The translations under genes were made by a program, and so were the position numbers. Shown here piece by piece: positions 7,271-14,284 of a stretch of DNA of 18,243 nucleotides. Position 1 is the stretch's first letter. Each line of letters opens with the position of its first letter. The notes beneath the pieces are model-generated. The model ran no database searches and was not told the origin of the DNA. It saw nothing but the letters and a program-made list of their open reading frames with translations. The DNA comes from an uncultured Acidimicrobiales bacterium (GTDB lineage: Bacteria > Actinomycetota > Acidimicrobiia > Acidimicrobiales > Iamiaceae): contig CALANQ010000317.1 in the NCBI GenBank assembly GCA_937926025.1, forward strand, positions 1 to 18,243, given 5' to 3'.

Positions 7271-7294
7271 GCCACCTCCCTGGTCGGCGCCCGG

Positions 7295-7300
7295 ACCCTA
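7295..7300 (-). promoter_or_regulatory. Likely -10 box of the FGGY kinase promoter
   Basis: TAGGGT on the minus strand lies 24 bases upstream of the kinase ATG and leaves a short leader that contains the GGGAGG ribosome binding site. It fits TANNNT; I see no convincing -35. Confidence 0.35.
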
Positions 7301-7431
7301 CGCGCCCTCCGACCCGCCCCTGCACCCGATCTCCACACGCCCTCCGGGAGCGTCACACAGGGCCGGTCGTACGGTCCCGGCACCAGGTGGAGCCGACTGC
7401 GACGGGCAGCGGCACGGGCACGGGAGGTGGC

Positions 7432-8997
7432 ATGGCACCGATGACGGGACCGACGACCGGGAGCGCTCCGACCCTCCCACCCCCGCCACCCGCACCACCC
7501 GGATGGGTCCCCCCGCCCCTCCCGACGGCGCTCCCGCCCGGCGGGCCCACGAGCCCGCCGCCCCGGCCCCCGCGGTCGCCCCGGGAGACGGACCCCGCCC
7601 CCGGTCGGCTGCTGGCGCTGGTGCTGGTGGCCGGTGCCGCGCTCGACGTGGGCCTGCGCGGCACCGTGTCCAACGCCGCGGTGTCCCTCGGTCTGGCCGC
7701 CGTCGTCGCCGGGCTCGTCGGGCACCGCCGGCTCCGGCAGCGGACCGCCCGGCTCCTGGCGCTGGCGGCGCTGGCGCCGATCGCGTTCCTCTCGCTGCGG
7801 GCCAGCGACTGGCTGCTGGCCACCAACCTCGCCGCCACCGGCGGGCTGGTCGCTGCCGCCATCGCCTTCAGCCGCAGCGGCCGTCCCACCGACACCACCC
7901 TCGGGCGCCTGCTGCGCCGGTGCGGCGGCGCCATCCCCGCCGCCATCACAGCCCCCGAGGTCCTGGCGCCCCTCGTTCCGCGGCTGTCGTCGGAGCGGTC
8001 CCAGCGCCTCGGCCGCATCGCTCGGGCGCTGGCGATCTGCGTGCCGGTGCTGGTGGTGGTGGTGCTGCTCCTGTCGGCCGCCGACCCGGTGTTCTCCGGT
8101 CTGCTGACCCCCGATGTGCAGCTCGGCCCGGCGCTCGGGCACCTCGGGCTGCTGCTGGTCCTGGCGACGGGCGCGCTCTGCGTCATCGGCGCCGCCGCCT
8201 CGGACACCGAGGACCGGCCGCCCTCCGGCCGCTTCGGCGCCCTGGAGGTGACCACCATGCTCGGGCTGACCGCGGCGGTGCTCGGCCTGTTCGTGCTCTC
8301 GCAGCTGATCGCCCTCACGTCGGCCGGGCGACGGCTGGTGGAGCAATCCGGGCTGACCCCGGCGGAGTACGCCCGCACCGGCTTCTTCCAGCTCTGCTGG
8401 GCCACCGGCCTGATCGTGAGCCTGCTCGCCGGCGTGCGCGCCCTGGCGGCACCCGACGTCCTCCGCACCCGGGCGGTCCGGGCCCTCGGCGCCCTGGTCC
8501 CCGTCCTGGCGCTCGGCCTGGTGGCCGTGAGCCTCCGGCGCATGGCGCTCTACGACGAGGCCTTCGGGCTGACCATGCTGCGGCTCTGGGTGATGGGTGC
8601 CGCCGCATGGATGGGCGTGGTGCTCCTCCTCATCGCCGCCCGCAACGCCGGCCTCGGTGCCCGGCGCGACTGGGTGCTGGCCGCCGCCGCGGCCACCGCC
8701 CTGGTCCTGGTCCTGGGTGCCGACCTCGCCGACCCCGAGGCGTTCGTCGCCCGCCACAACCTGGCCCGCGCCGACCAGGGCGCCGAGCTCGACCCCGCCT
8801 ACCTGGCCGAGCTGTCCGACGACGCCGTGCCCGCGGTCGCCGAGGCGTGGGACGAGGCCGACCCGGCGGAACGGGCCGAGCTCCGCCCCGCCCTGCGCTG
8901 CGGGTCGGAGGCCGACGGGGTCGACGCCCTCAACCGGGCGGTCCAGCGGGCCGACGCCATCCGGGCCGAGCGCTGCGGCAGCACCGTCCCGGGCTGA
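7432..8997 (+). CDS. DUF4153/DUF4173-family multi-pass membrane protein with proline-rich N-terminus
   Basis: The protein is 521 residues. Residues 7-55 are a Pro/Gly-rich cytoplasmic-type linker with a run of PPPPP. It is followed by roughly nine to ten hydrophobic segments between 58 and 430 and a soluble acidic C-terminus rich in Ala, Asp and Glu. Family landmarks are GLTPAEYARTGFFQL (307-321), SLRRMALYDEAFGLT (367-381) and DPEAFVARHNLAR (434-446), all typical of DUF4153/DUF4173 proteins, whose biochemical role is not established. I chose the ATG at 7432 because GGGAGGTGG lies directly upstream; an in-frame GTG at 7387 would add 15 residues but has no ribosome binding site. A TACGGT hexamer at 7370-7375 may be its -10 box. 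It is divergent from the kinase, and the VOC gene follows 46 bases after its stop with its own promoter box. Confidence 0.85.
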   Translation: MAPMTGPTTGSAPTLPPPPPAPPGWVPPPLPTALPPGGPTSPPPRPPRSPRETDPAPGRLLALVLVAGAALDVGLRGTVSNAAVSLGLAAVVAGLVGHRRLRQRTARLLALAALAPIAFLSLRASDWLLATNLAATGGLVAAAIAFSRSGRPTDTTLGRLLRRCGGAIPAAITAPEVLAPLVPRLSSERSQRLGRIARALAICVPVLVVVVLLLSAADPVFSGLLTPDVQLGPALGHLGLLLVLATGALCVIGAAASDTEDRPPSGRFGALEVTTMLGLTAAVLGLFVLSQLIALTSAGRRLVEQSGLTPAEYARTGFFQLCWATGLIVSLLAGVRALAAPDVLRTRAVRALGALVPVLALGLVAVSLRRMALYDEAFGLTMLRLWVMGAAAWMGVVLLLIAARNAGLGARRDWVLAAAAATALVLVLGADLADPEAFVARHNLARADQGAELDPAYLAELSDDAVPAVAEAWDEADPAERAELRPALRCGSEADGVDALNRAVQRADAIRAERCGSTVPG

Positions 8998-9030
8998 CCG
9001 GCGGTGGGGTGGGAATCGGCCATCGGCCCG

Positions 9031-9036
9031 TAGCAT
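9031..9036 (+). promoter_or_regulatory. -10 box of leaderless VOC-gene promoter
   Basis: TAGCAT is followed by 7 bases (CACGCCG) and the ATG at 9044. No Shine-Dalgarno sequence is present, so the transcript probably begins at or next to the start codon. No clear -35 is visible. Confidence 0.5.
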
Positions 9037-9043
9037 CACGCCG

Positions 9044-9436
9044 ATGTCGATCCACCACCTGCAGCTCTGGGTCCCCGACCTGCCCCGTGCCGAGGAGTCC
9101 TGGGGGTGGCTGCTGGAGCAGCTCGGCTACGAGCCCGCCCGCCGCTGGGACCACGGCCGGGTGTGGCGCCAGGACAAGACCGGCATCGTGATCGAGTCAT
9201 CGCCCGACATGGTCCCGGGCATGCTCCACTCGCGGCTGCGGCCCGGCATGAACCACGTGGCGTTCCACGTGGAGAGCACCGACGCCATCGCCCGCCTCCT
9301 GGCCGAGGCTCCCGACCACGGGTGGCACCAGCTGGGCGACGATCCGCGCCACCCACTGGGCGGCCACCAGCTGGTGGCGTACCTCGAGGATCGCGACGGG
9401 TTCGAGGTGGAGCTGATCGCCCCGGCGGTCGCCTGA
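9044..9436 (+). CDS. VOC (glyoxalase/bleomycin resistance/dioxygenase) family protein
   Basis: This is a 130-residue single-domain protein with two beta-alpha-beta-beta-beta modules. It opens MSIHHLQLWVPDLPRAEESWGWLLEQLGY, the second module begins at GMNHVAFHVES (68-78), and it ends YLEDRDGFEVELIA (113-126). His5, His71 and Glu123 lie where the family's metal ligands normally are, so it could bind a divalent metal and act on a small molecule as a lyase, isomerase or dioxygenase. The substrate is unknown. The ATG at 9044 is supported by the leaderless -10 box; the frame is open far upstream, but that part overlaps the preceding gene and has no VOC similarity. A strong stem-loop starts 19 bases after the stop. 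Confidence 0.85.
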   Translation: MSIHHLQLWVPDLPRAEESWGWLLEQLGYEPARRWDHGRVWRQDKTGIVIESSPDMVPGMLHSRLRPGMNHVAFHVESTDAIARLLAEAPDHGWHQLGDDPRHPLGGHQLVAYLEDRDGFEVELIAPAVA

Positions 9437-9455
9437 GGGGCACGACGACCCCGGG

Positions 9456-9482
9456 GCCGGCTCCGCCGGGCCGGAGCCCGGC
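9456..9482 (+). terminator. Strong GC-rich stem-loop after the VOC gene, candidate terminator
   Basis: GCCGGCTCCG (9456-9465) pairs with CGGAG-C-CCGGC (9472-9482) as a 10-bp stem with one bulged C and a 6-base loop, 19 bases after the VOC stop. No T-tract follows. It is also the first member of a series of stem-loops running to 9599. Confidence 0.4.
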
Positions 9483-9599
9483 AGAGCCGGTGGTCCACCA
9501 CAAGGAGGGGCGTGGTGGCCCGTGTGGATGCCGGAGCGAGGGCTCCGGCGACATCGGTGGTCTGCGGGTGACCACCGACGCCTTCAAGAAGGCGCGTCG
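9456..9599. other. Non-coding stretch with consecutive stem-loops, possible structured RNA or repeat element
   Basis: Within the 246-base gap between the VOC and SRPBCC stops I find five inverted repeats in a row: 9456-9482 (10 bp, one bulge), 9490-9501 (5 bp, 2-base loop), 9530-9549 (GCCGGAGC/GCTCCGGC, 8 bp perfect, GAGG loop), 9554-9578 (TCGGTGGTC/GACCACCGA, 9 bp perfect, 7-base loop) and 9576-9599 (7 bp with a 2-base bulge, overlapping the previous one). The octamer CGGTGGTC occurs at 9488-9495 and 9555-9562, and both copies can pair with GACCACCG at 9570-9577, so alternative folds are possible. The region lacks the strong G/C third-position bias of the genes. Transcription and strand are unknown. 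Confidence 0.4.
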
Positions 9600-9682
9600 A
9601 CGCGTTCCATGACGCCGGCCGCCGAGAATTCCCGAGATTTCCCGCTCGGACGACCGTCAGCGCCGCCGGGCAGCGCCGCGGG

Positions 9683-10165
9683 TCACGGACGCCGGGCCGC
9701 CACCGTGGCGTCGAGCCGGCGCAGGGCCTGGCCGAGGTTGCGCTCCACGCCCCGCCGGGCCAGCCGCACCAGCGGGCTGCAGCCGCGCCGGGGCTCGATG
9801 GCCATGCGGTAGGTCACCTCGGTGCCGCCTTCGGCGGGCCGCAGCGTCACCCGCTCCACCAGGCCGCTCGCCACCGGCGGGCCCTCGAGCGCGGTGAACG
9901 CCCAGCGCTCCGGCTCGTCCCAGGCGATGAACTCCTCCTGGAACGCCAGGCCGCCGGAGAGCACCACCTCGCGGGTCGACCCGACGCCGGTGGCGTCGGA
10001 CGTCGGGGTGACCCGCTTCAGGCTGCCCATCCACTCGGGCCAGCGGGCGTGGTCGCACAGGACGTCCCAGACCTCGGCGGCCGACGACATCACCACCTCG
10101 GTCGCCTCGAACCGCACCGGAGCGGTGTCGGCGAACTCGATGGTGCGGGGGGTGTAGCGAGCCAC
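9683..10165 (-). CDS. SRPBCC family protein (polyketide cyclase/dehydrase-like)
   Basis: This 160-residue protein has the START/SRPBCC helix-grip pattern: an N-terminal strand (RFEATEVVMSSAAEVWDVLCDHARWPEW, 18-45), beta strands through GVGSTREVVLSGG and FQEEFIAWDEPERWAFTAL, TEVTYRMAIEP (115-125), and a final long helix LVRLARRGVERNLGQALRRLD. These proteins bind hydrophobic ligands in a deep pocket. Some are cyclases or hydratases, many are of unknown role, and nothing here fixes the ligand. The start is a GTG at 10165 with an excellent AAGGAGG 5 bases upstream, which is better than any upstream in-frame start. It diverges from the MpaB-like gene across 152 bases, suggesting possible joint regulation. 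Confidence 0.85.
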   Translation of the reverse strand: MARYTPRTIEFADTAPVRFEATEVVMSSAAEVWDVLCDHARWPEWMGSLKRVTPTSDATGVGSTREVVLSGGLAFQEEFIAWDEPERWAFTALEGPPVASGLVERVTLRPAEGGTEVTYRMAIEPRRGCSPLVRLARRGVERNLGQALRRLDATVAARRP

Positions 10166-10242
10166 CGGGGCCTCCTTCAGCGAGCGACGCACCTCGACGA
10201 CCCGTGAGTCTGCTGCGCCCACCTGGTGCGGCCAAGTCTCCG

Positions 10243-10280
10243 GTCGGCGCCGTGCGTTGCCGCCGACGGCACCGCGTGCC
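10243..10280. promoter_or_regulatory. Two adjacent inverted repeats between the SRPBCC and MpaB-like genes
   Basis: GTCGGCG (10243-10249) and CGCCGAC (10261-10267) form a 7+7 inverted repeat with an 11-base centre. They are followed immediately by GGCAC-CGC-GTGCC (10268-10280). They lie 78 to 38 bases upstream of the MpaB-like start, within the divergent intergenic region. They may be operators, or a leader hairpin of the MpaB-like transcript. In GC-rich DNA such repeats also arise by chance. Confidence 0.25.
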
Positions 10281-10317
10281 AATGTCAGCCCCGCACGACC
10301 GTCTCGGAGGAACGCCG

Positions 10318-11352
10318 ATGGCTCCCGTCGCCACCACCCGCTCAGCTGCGCCCGCTCGTCGGCGGACCCCCGGCATCCACCCCGCAGCCGCGCGCCTGTG
10401 GGAGCCCGAGCCGGAGTGGGTGCCGGCCACCCCGTCCAGCGCGGAGCTGGTGGGCGGCATCGCCGGCGGCGTGTTCGGGGCCCTGGCGGCGCCGCTGATC
10501 GCCGGGCCGATCCTCGGCGGCATGTCCGCCCTCGGCCCCGGGCCGGGGAGCCGCCCGGTCGACGCCGACGAGATGGGCGACCCCGGCTGGTTCGGGCCCG
10601 ACAGCGTGGCGTGGCGGGTCCACAGCGACCCGTCCCTGCTGGTGGCCGGCATCGCCGCGTTCCCCCTCCAGGCGCTGCACCCGCTGGCGATGGCGGGGGT
10701 GGCCGAGCACTCCGCGTTCTCCGACGACTTCATGGGCCGCACCCGGCGCACCGGCGAGTTCGTCCAGGGCGTGGTGTACAGCTCCACCGCCCGGGCCGAG
10801 CGGCTGTGCCGCATGGTGCGCAAGGTCCACGAGCCGGTCGTGGGCACCGCGCCCGACGGTCGCCCCTACGCCGCCAACGACCCCGAGCTGCTCGACTGGG
10901 TCCACATCGCGGAGTACCTGGCCATCGCCGCCGCCAACCGGCGCTTCGCCCTGCACCCGATGACCCGGGACGAGCTTGACCGGTACATCGCCGAGGTCGC
11001 CGTGGTCGGCGAGCACACGGGCGTCGAGGCACCGCCGCGCTCGTGGGCCGAGCTGCTGGCATCGCTCGAACGGCACCGCCCGAACCTGGCGGTGGCCGAG
11101 TACGCCGCGGCCGGCATCGCCTTCCTCGACGACCCGCCCATCATCCCCGGCCCGGCCAAGCCCGTGTGGCGGTCGATGTGGTCGGGGGCCAAGGCCTGCC
11201 TGCCGCCCGTCGGCCGCCGCCTGCTCGACGTCCCGCCGCCCAGCACGGCGGAGCTGGCCACGTGCCGGGCGACGCTGCGCCTCTTCGACAACCTCGGCGG
11301 CGACGGACCCGACCTGGCCGCCGCCAAGATCCGCCTGGGCCTCACCCCCTGA
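10318..11352 (+). CDS. Oxygenase MpaB family protein (DUF2236)
   Basis: This 344-residue protein carries the DUF2236/MpaB core from about residue 89: GWFGPDSVAWRVHSDPSLLVAG, ALHPLAMAGVAEHS (119-132), then DFMGRTRRTGEFVQGVVYSS (137-156), RKVHEPVVG (168-176) and LLDWVHIAEYL (191-201). His121, His171 and His196 are candidate haem or catalytic residues. Known relatives include latex-clearing protein Lcp (a haem oxygenase) and fungal MpaB, which cleaves a prenyl chain, so oxidation of a hydrophobic or isoprenoid compound is plausible but unproven. The N-terminal 85 residues are Arg/Pro-rich and then Gly/Ala-rich hydrophobic (43-73), possibly membrane-associated. The ATG at 10318 has GGAGG 7 bases upstream. 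It is divergent from the SRPBCC gene and converges on the second VOC gene. Confidence 0.87.
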   Translation: MAPVATTRSAAPARRRTPGIHPAAARLWEPEPEWVPATPSSAELVGGIAGGVFGALAAPLIAGPILGGMSALGPGPGSRPVDADEMGDPGWFGPDSVAWRVHSDPSLLVAGIAAFPLQALHPLAMAGVAEHSAFSDDFMGRTRRTGEFVQGVVYSSTARAERLCRMVRKVHEPVVGTAPDGRPYAANDPELLDWVHIAEYLAIAAANRRFALHPMTRDELDRYIAEVAVVGEHTGVEAPPRSWAELLASLERHRPNLAVAEYAAAGIAFLDDPPIIPGPAKPVWRSMWSGAKACLPPVGRRLLDVPPPSTAELATCRATLRLFDNLGGDGPDLAAAKIRLGLTP

Positions 11353-11420
11353 CCCACCTCCACCGATCGGGCCACCGATGCCGGCCGGACGACCATCCGT
11401 GACCCGAAGACGAGGGCGGG

Positions 11421-11810
11421 TCAGGCGGGCTGGATGAGGTCCCAGCGGTTGCCGAGGGGGTCGCGGAAGACGGCGACGGTGCCGTACTCCTCGACGCGGG
11501 GCTCCTCCTCGAAGGCGACGCCGGCGGCGAGGTAGCGCTGGTGGTCGCGCCAGAAGTCGTCGGTGCGGAGGAACAGACCCACGCGGCCGCCGGCGACGTT
11601 GCCGATGGCCGCCGCCTGCTCGGGGCCGTCGGCCTCGGCCAGCAGCAGCGCCGTCCCCACGGACCCCGGGGGCGCCACCCGCACCCAGCGCTTGCCGCCG
11701 CCGCGATCGGTGTCCTCGAGCAGGTCGAAGCCGAGCGCCCCGCAGTAGCAGGCGATCCCTTCGTCGTAGGAGGGGACGACGAGGGCGACGAGGCTCAGCT
11801 GCTGGGTCAT
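11421..11810 (-). CDS. VOC (glyoxalase-like) family protein
   Basis: This is a 129-residue single-domain VOC protein. The N-terminal module is LSLVALVVPSYDEGIACYCGALGF (5-28), the second starts around GRVGLFLRTDDFW (75-87), and it ends FRDPLGNRWDLIQPA (115-129), the classical DPxGNxWDLIQ ending. The first-module metal ligand position appears to be non-polar, so metal binding is uncertain. It resembles small VOC proteins of the 'extradiol dioxygenase' annotation group. The ATG at 11810 is preceded at 6 bases by TACCGT, indicating a leaderless mRNA. It diverges from the sigma factor gene across 92 bases that hold a 25-bp inverted repeat. Confidence 0.86.
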   Translation of the reverse strand: MTQQLSLVALVVPSYDEGIACYCGALGFDLLEDTDRGGGKRWVRVAPPGSVGTALLLAEADGPEQAAAIGNVAGGRVGLFLRTDDFWRDHQRYLAAGVAFEEEPRVEEYGTVAVFRDPLGNRWDLIQPA

Positions 11811-11835
11811 CCCGGCACGGTAGGGCAGTGCCGGG
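11811..11835. promoter_or_regulatory. 25-bp inverted repeat over the VOC promoter, upstream of the sigma factor gene
   Basis: CCCGGCAC (11811-11818) and GTGCCGGG (11828-11835) are perfect 8+8 arms around a 9-base centre. One arm abuts the VOC start codon and the centre includes most of the VOC -10 box, so a bound dimeric protein would block VOC transcription. Read on the plus strand, it would be a hairpin upstream of the sigma factor gene. Confidence 0.45.
11817..11822 (-). promoter_or_regulatory. -10 box of leaderless second VOC gene
   Basis: On the minus strand, TACCGT is followed by GCCGGG and then ATG. No ribosome binding site is present. A weak GGTCAG lies 18 bases upstream as a possible -35. 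Confidence 0.45.
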
Positions 11836-11902
11836 TAAACCTGACCGGGGCCTCCGGCGAGTGGATGGCGTGAGCGAGCTCGCAGCACACGAGGAGACGG
11901 CG

Positions 11903-12460
11903 GTGGCCAGACGCGAACCCACGGCACCGGAGGCACCGACCCCGGTGGACCGGGAGGCGTTCGACCGCCTCTACCGCGACGAGTGGTCCGGCCTGGTGGC
12001 CCTGGGCTGGTCGCTGACCGGGTCGTGGGCGCGGGCCGAGGAGCTGACCCAGGACGCCTTCGCCGACGCCTACCGCCGCTGGGACCAGATCGGCCAGCTG
12101 GACCGGCCCGGCGCGTGGGTCCGCCGGGCGCTCATCAACCGCACGGCGTCCGACCACCGACGACGAGGGGTCGAGGCTCGCGGCCTGGCCCGCTGGTCAT
12201 CCCGTTCGACGCCCGAGCTCGACGCCGCCGACGCCGACCGCACCGGCGACCTCGCCACCGACCGGGTCGGCGACCCCGGGTTCTGGGCGGCCGTCCGATC
12301 CCTGCCGGCCCGCCAGGCGGAGTGCGTGGCGCTCCACTACCTGGAGGACCGCTCGGTGGCCGACATCGCCGCCGTCCTCGGCTGCCGGGAGTCCACCGTG
12401 AAGGTGCACCTCCACCGCGGCCGCAGCACCCTCGCCCGGAAGCTGGAGGAGATCCGATGA
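11903..12460 (+). CDS. ECF (SigE-like) RNA polymerase sigma-70 family factor
   Basis: This 185-residue protein has the two-domain ECF plan. Region 2 is FDRLYRDEWSGLVALGWSLTGSWARAEELTQDAFADAYRRW (20-60), with the conserved EELTQDAF core-binding helix. Region 4 is LPARQAECVALHYLEDRSVADIAAVLGCRESTVKVHLHRGRSTLARKL (134-181), with a clear helix-turn-helix that would read the -35 element. It most resembles the actinobacterial SigE-type group. I chose the GTG at 11903 because GAGGAG lies about 7 bases upstream; GTGs at 11870 and 11828 are in frame but have no ribosome binding site. Its stop overlaps the start of the next gene as ATGA, so the two are translationally coupled and the neighbour is the likely regulator or sensor. 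Confidence 0.9.
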   Translation: MARREPTAPEAPTPVDREAFDRLYRDEWSGLVALGWSLTGSWARAEELTQDAFADAYRRWDQIGQLDRPGAWVRRALINRTASDHRRRGVEARGLARWSSRSTPELDAADADRTGDLATDRVGDPGFWAAVRSLPARQAECVALHYLEDRSVADIAAVLGCRESTVKVHLHRGRSTLARKLEEIR

Positions 12461-14277
12461 GCACCCCCGACGAGCACCTCCCCCCGCCCGACTCGGCCGA
12501 CGAGCGCGACGCCCTCGATGCACTCGACCGTCGGGCCGCCGACGCCGCCGCCGACCTGCACGCCCGGGCCGGCGCCCGGGCGGTCCCGGCCTTCGCGGCC
12601 GACCGCGACGCGGTCGTGGCACCGCTCCGCCGCCCCGACCGACGGGTCCGGGTGGTGGCCATCGCCGCCGCCGTCATCGTGATCGCGGCCGTGGCCGGGC
12701 TGCTGGCCACCCGCTCGGACGGTCCGGGCGACGACGACAAGGCCACCGTCACCACGGGCGAGCCGCGGCCGTTCGTGACCGGAGCCGTGCCCGAGGGCCT
12801 CCAGCTCAACGGGGTCGGGGACATCACCGGCGACGGCAGGGCCACCGACGACGTCATGCAGATGAGCGGCACCGGGCCGGTGACGCTGTTCGGCCCGGCG
12901 GACGACGATCCCCGCCTCGGCATCTCCGCCTTCCTGAGCCGCCAGGCAGCCGACTTCGCCACCTCGACCGCCGAACAGGTCGACCTCCCGGGCGGGCGGC
13001 GGGGCTACCGCTGGGACGATCGGGGTCTCGGCGCCCACGCCCTGCTGGTCCCCGATGGCGATCAGCTCATCGTCGTGGTCGCCTCTGAGGACGGCGACTG
13101 GTTCCGGGCTGTCGCCGGCGCCGCCACCCTGGACCCGGCCGGCACCGTCGACCTCCACGGGGCCGACCTCCCGGACGGTTGGCGCACCCTGGGCCAGGCC
13201 CCGGAGCTGCTCACGCTGGGCACGCCGCTGCTGGCGATGTTCGACGCCGCGGCCGTGGGCCGCTACGCCGTGTACGCCACGCCAGGGACCACGGTGTCCG
13301 GAGCCAGCACCAGCGGCGACGGCAGCGACAGCACCAGGGCCGACGGAGCGGGCGACCCACCGGCCGACGACGCCACCCTGCTGGTGGGCAGCACCTCGGG
13401 AGGCACGGTCCAGCTCCATGCGGCGTCGCTGCTGGCCGACACCACCGAGACCACCACGGTCCGAGGTCACCGAGCGGTCCTCACCACCAGCCGCGGCGGC
13501 GGGGCCGAGCCCTTCCCCACCCGGTCCGTGGCCTGGCTCGAGCGCCCCGGTGAGCTGGTGCGGGTCTCGGCCAACGGCCTCTCGGAGGACCAGCTGCTCG
13601 CCGCGGCCGAGGGGGTGGAGCCCGTCGGGACGGCCGAGTGGACCGACCTGGTGGAGCGGTCCCAGCTGGGCGAGTTCGACCCGGCGGCCTCCGGCGGCGA
13701 CCTCGTGGTCGGCGACGGGCGGTTCCCCGACGGCACCCGCTGGCGGCTCACCGTGAACACCGGGGACGACCCGGACCACCCCAGCCCATCCGTCGACCTC
13801 GCCATCGCCAGCGCCGACCCGGAGGATGCCGACTTCTCGTCCTCGGGCACCGGTACGGCCTCCGGCGACGGCAGCGCCGTGCTGTCGACCATCGAGCTGA
13901 GCTCCGGCGGGCGGCGGTACACCGGCGTGCTGGTCGGCGATGAGGTGGCCCGGTTGGAGCTTCGCCGCGGTGACGAGGTCCTGGGCGAGCCGTCGATCGT
14001 GGAGGGCAACGGCTACCGGGGTGCGGCCGTCGAGTCCCCCGGAGACGGGGCCGAGCTGGTGGTGCTCGCCGCCGACGGACGGGAGCTGGGCCGCATCGCC
14101 GTCGGCCAGCAGGACGGGACCGAGACCACGACCCCGATCGAGGGACCCGATGCCGGCTCGGACCCGGGCGACGGAGGCGGCTCGGGCTCGGACTCGGGTT
14201 CCAGCTCCTCGGGCTCGAGCACCGGCTCCGGTTCTAGCTCCTCCGGTTCCAGCTCCGGGTCAGGTTCGGGCGGCTGA
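12457..14277 (+). CDS. Single-pass membrane protein coupled to the ECF sigma factor, putative anti-sigma-like regulator
   Basis: This 606-residue protein has a charged N-terminal part (1-64, Asp/Ala/Arg-rich), one membrane segment at about 65-85 (VRVVAIAAAVIVIAAVAGLL), a large Asp/Gly/Thr-rich extracytoplasmic region (86-564) with no family I recognise, and a 42-residue Ser/Gly tail (565-606). The topology is most likely N-in, C-out. The four-base overlap with the sigma gene and the short N-terminal cytoplasmic part fit an anti-sigma-like role. However, the protein has no cysteine at all, so the zinc-binding HxxxCxxC anti-sigma motif is absent. The outer region seems to contain two related halves (near 95-240 and 330-540) of uncertain homology. 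A sensor, lipoprotein-like or surface role is also possible. A terminator-like hairpin follows 8 bases after the stop. Confidence 0.75.
   Translation: MSTPDEHLPPPDSADERDALDALDRRAADAAADLHARAGARAVPAFAADRDAVVAPLRRPDRRVRVVAIAAAVIVIAAVAGLLATRSDGPGDDDKATVTTGEPRPFVTGAVPEGLQLNGVGDITGDGRATDDVMQMSGTGPVTLFGPADDDPRLGISAFLSRQAADFATSTAEQVDLPGGRRGYRWDDRGLGAHALLVPDGDQLIVVVASEDGDWFRAVAGAATLDPAGTVDLHGADLPDGWRTLGQAPELLTLGTPLLAMFDAAAVGRYAVYATPGTTVSGASTSGDGSDSTRADGAGDPPADDATLLVGSTSGGTVQLHAASLLADTTETTTVRGHRAVLTTSRGGGAEPFPTRSVAWLERPGELVRVSANGLSEDQLLAAAEGVEPVGTAEWTDLVERSQLGEFDPAASGGDLVVGDGRFPDGTRWRLTVNTGDDPDHPSPSVDLAIASADPEDADFSSSGTGTASGDGSAVLSTIELSSGGRRYTGVLVGDEVARLELRRGDEVLGEPSIVEGNGYRGAAVESPGDGAELVVLAADGRELGRIAVGQQDGTETTTPIEGPDAGSDPGDGGGSGSDSGSSSSGSSTGSGSSSSGSSSGSGSGG
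14149..14274 (+). repeat. Ser/Gly low-complexity coding repeat at the 3' end of the membrane protein gene
   Basis: These 42 codons are almost only Ser and Gly with a few Asp and Thr. Within them, the 24-base block starting GGTTCCAGCTCCTC at 14197 recurs with a few changes at 14230 (period 33 bases, 11 codons), so the tail probably grew by slippage or unequal duplication. It would form a flexible tail outside the membrane. Confidence 0.7.
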
Positions 14278-14284
14278 GGCCCCT

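Noticed and set aside
9632..9649. CCGAG/CTCGG stem near the SRPBCC stop as a terminator
   Set aside because: It has only 5 pairs and an 8-base loop; it is too weak to call, although the local sequence is slightly richer in A/T.
11401..11422. GACCCG/CGGGTC stem with a 10-base loop between the MpaB-like and VOC genes as a terminator
   Set aside because: The stem is only 6 bp, overlaps the VOC stop codon and has no T-tract; such pairs are common in GC-rich DNA.
14197..14253. Ser/Gly-coding repeats considered as a CRISPR-like or mobile repeat
   Set aside because: The two 24-base copies are imperfect, in frame and inside a coding tail; this is simple low-complexity protein sequence.
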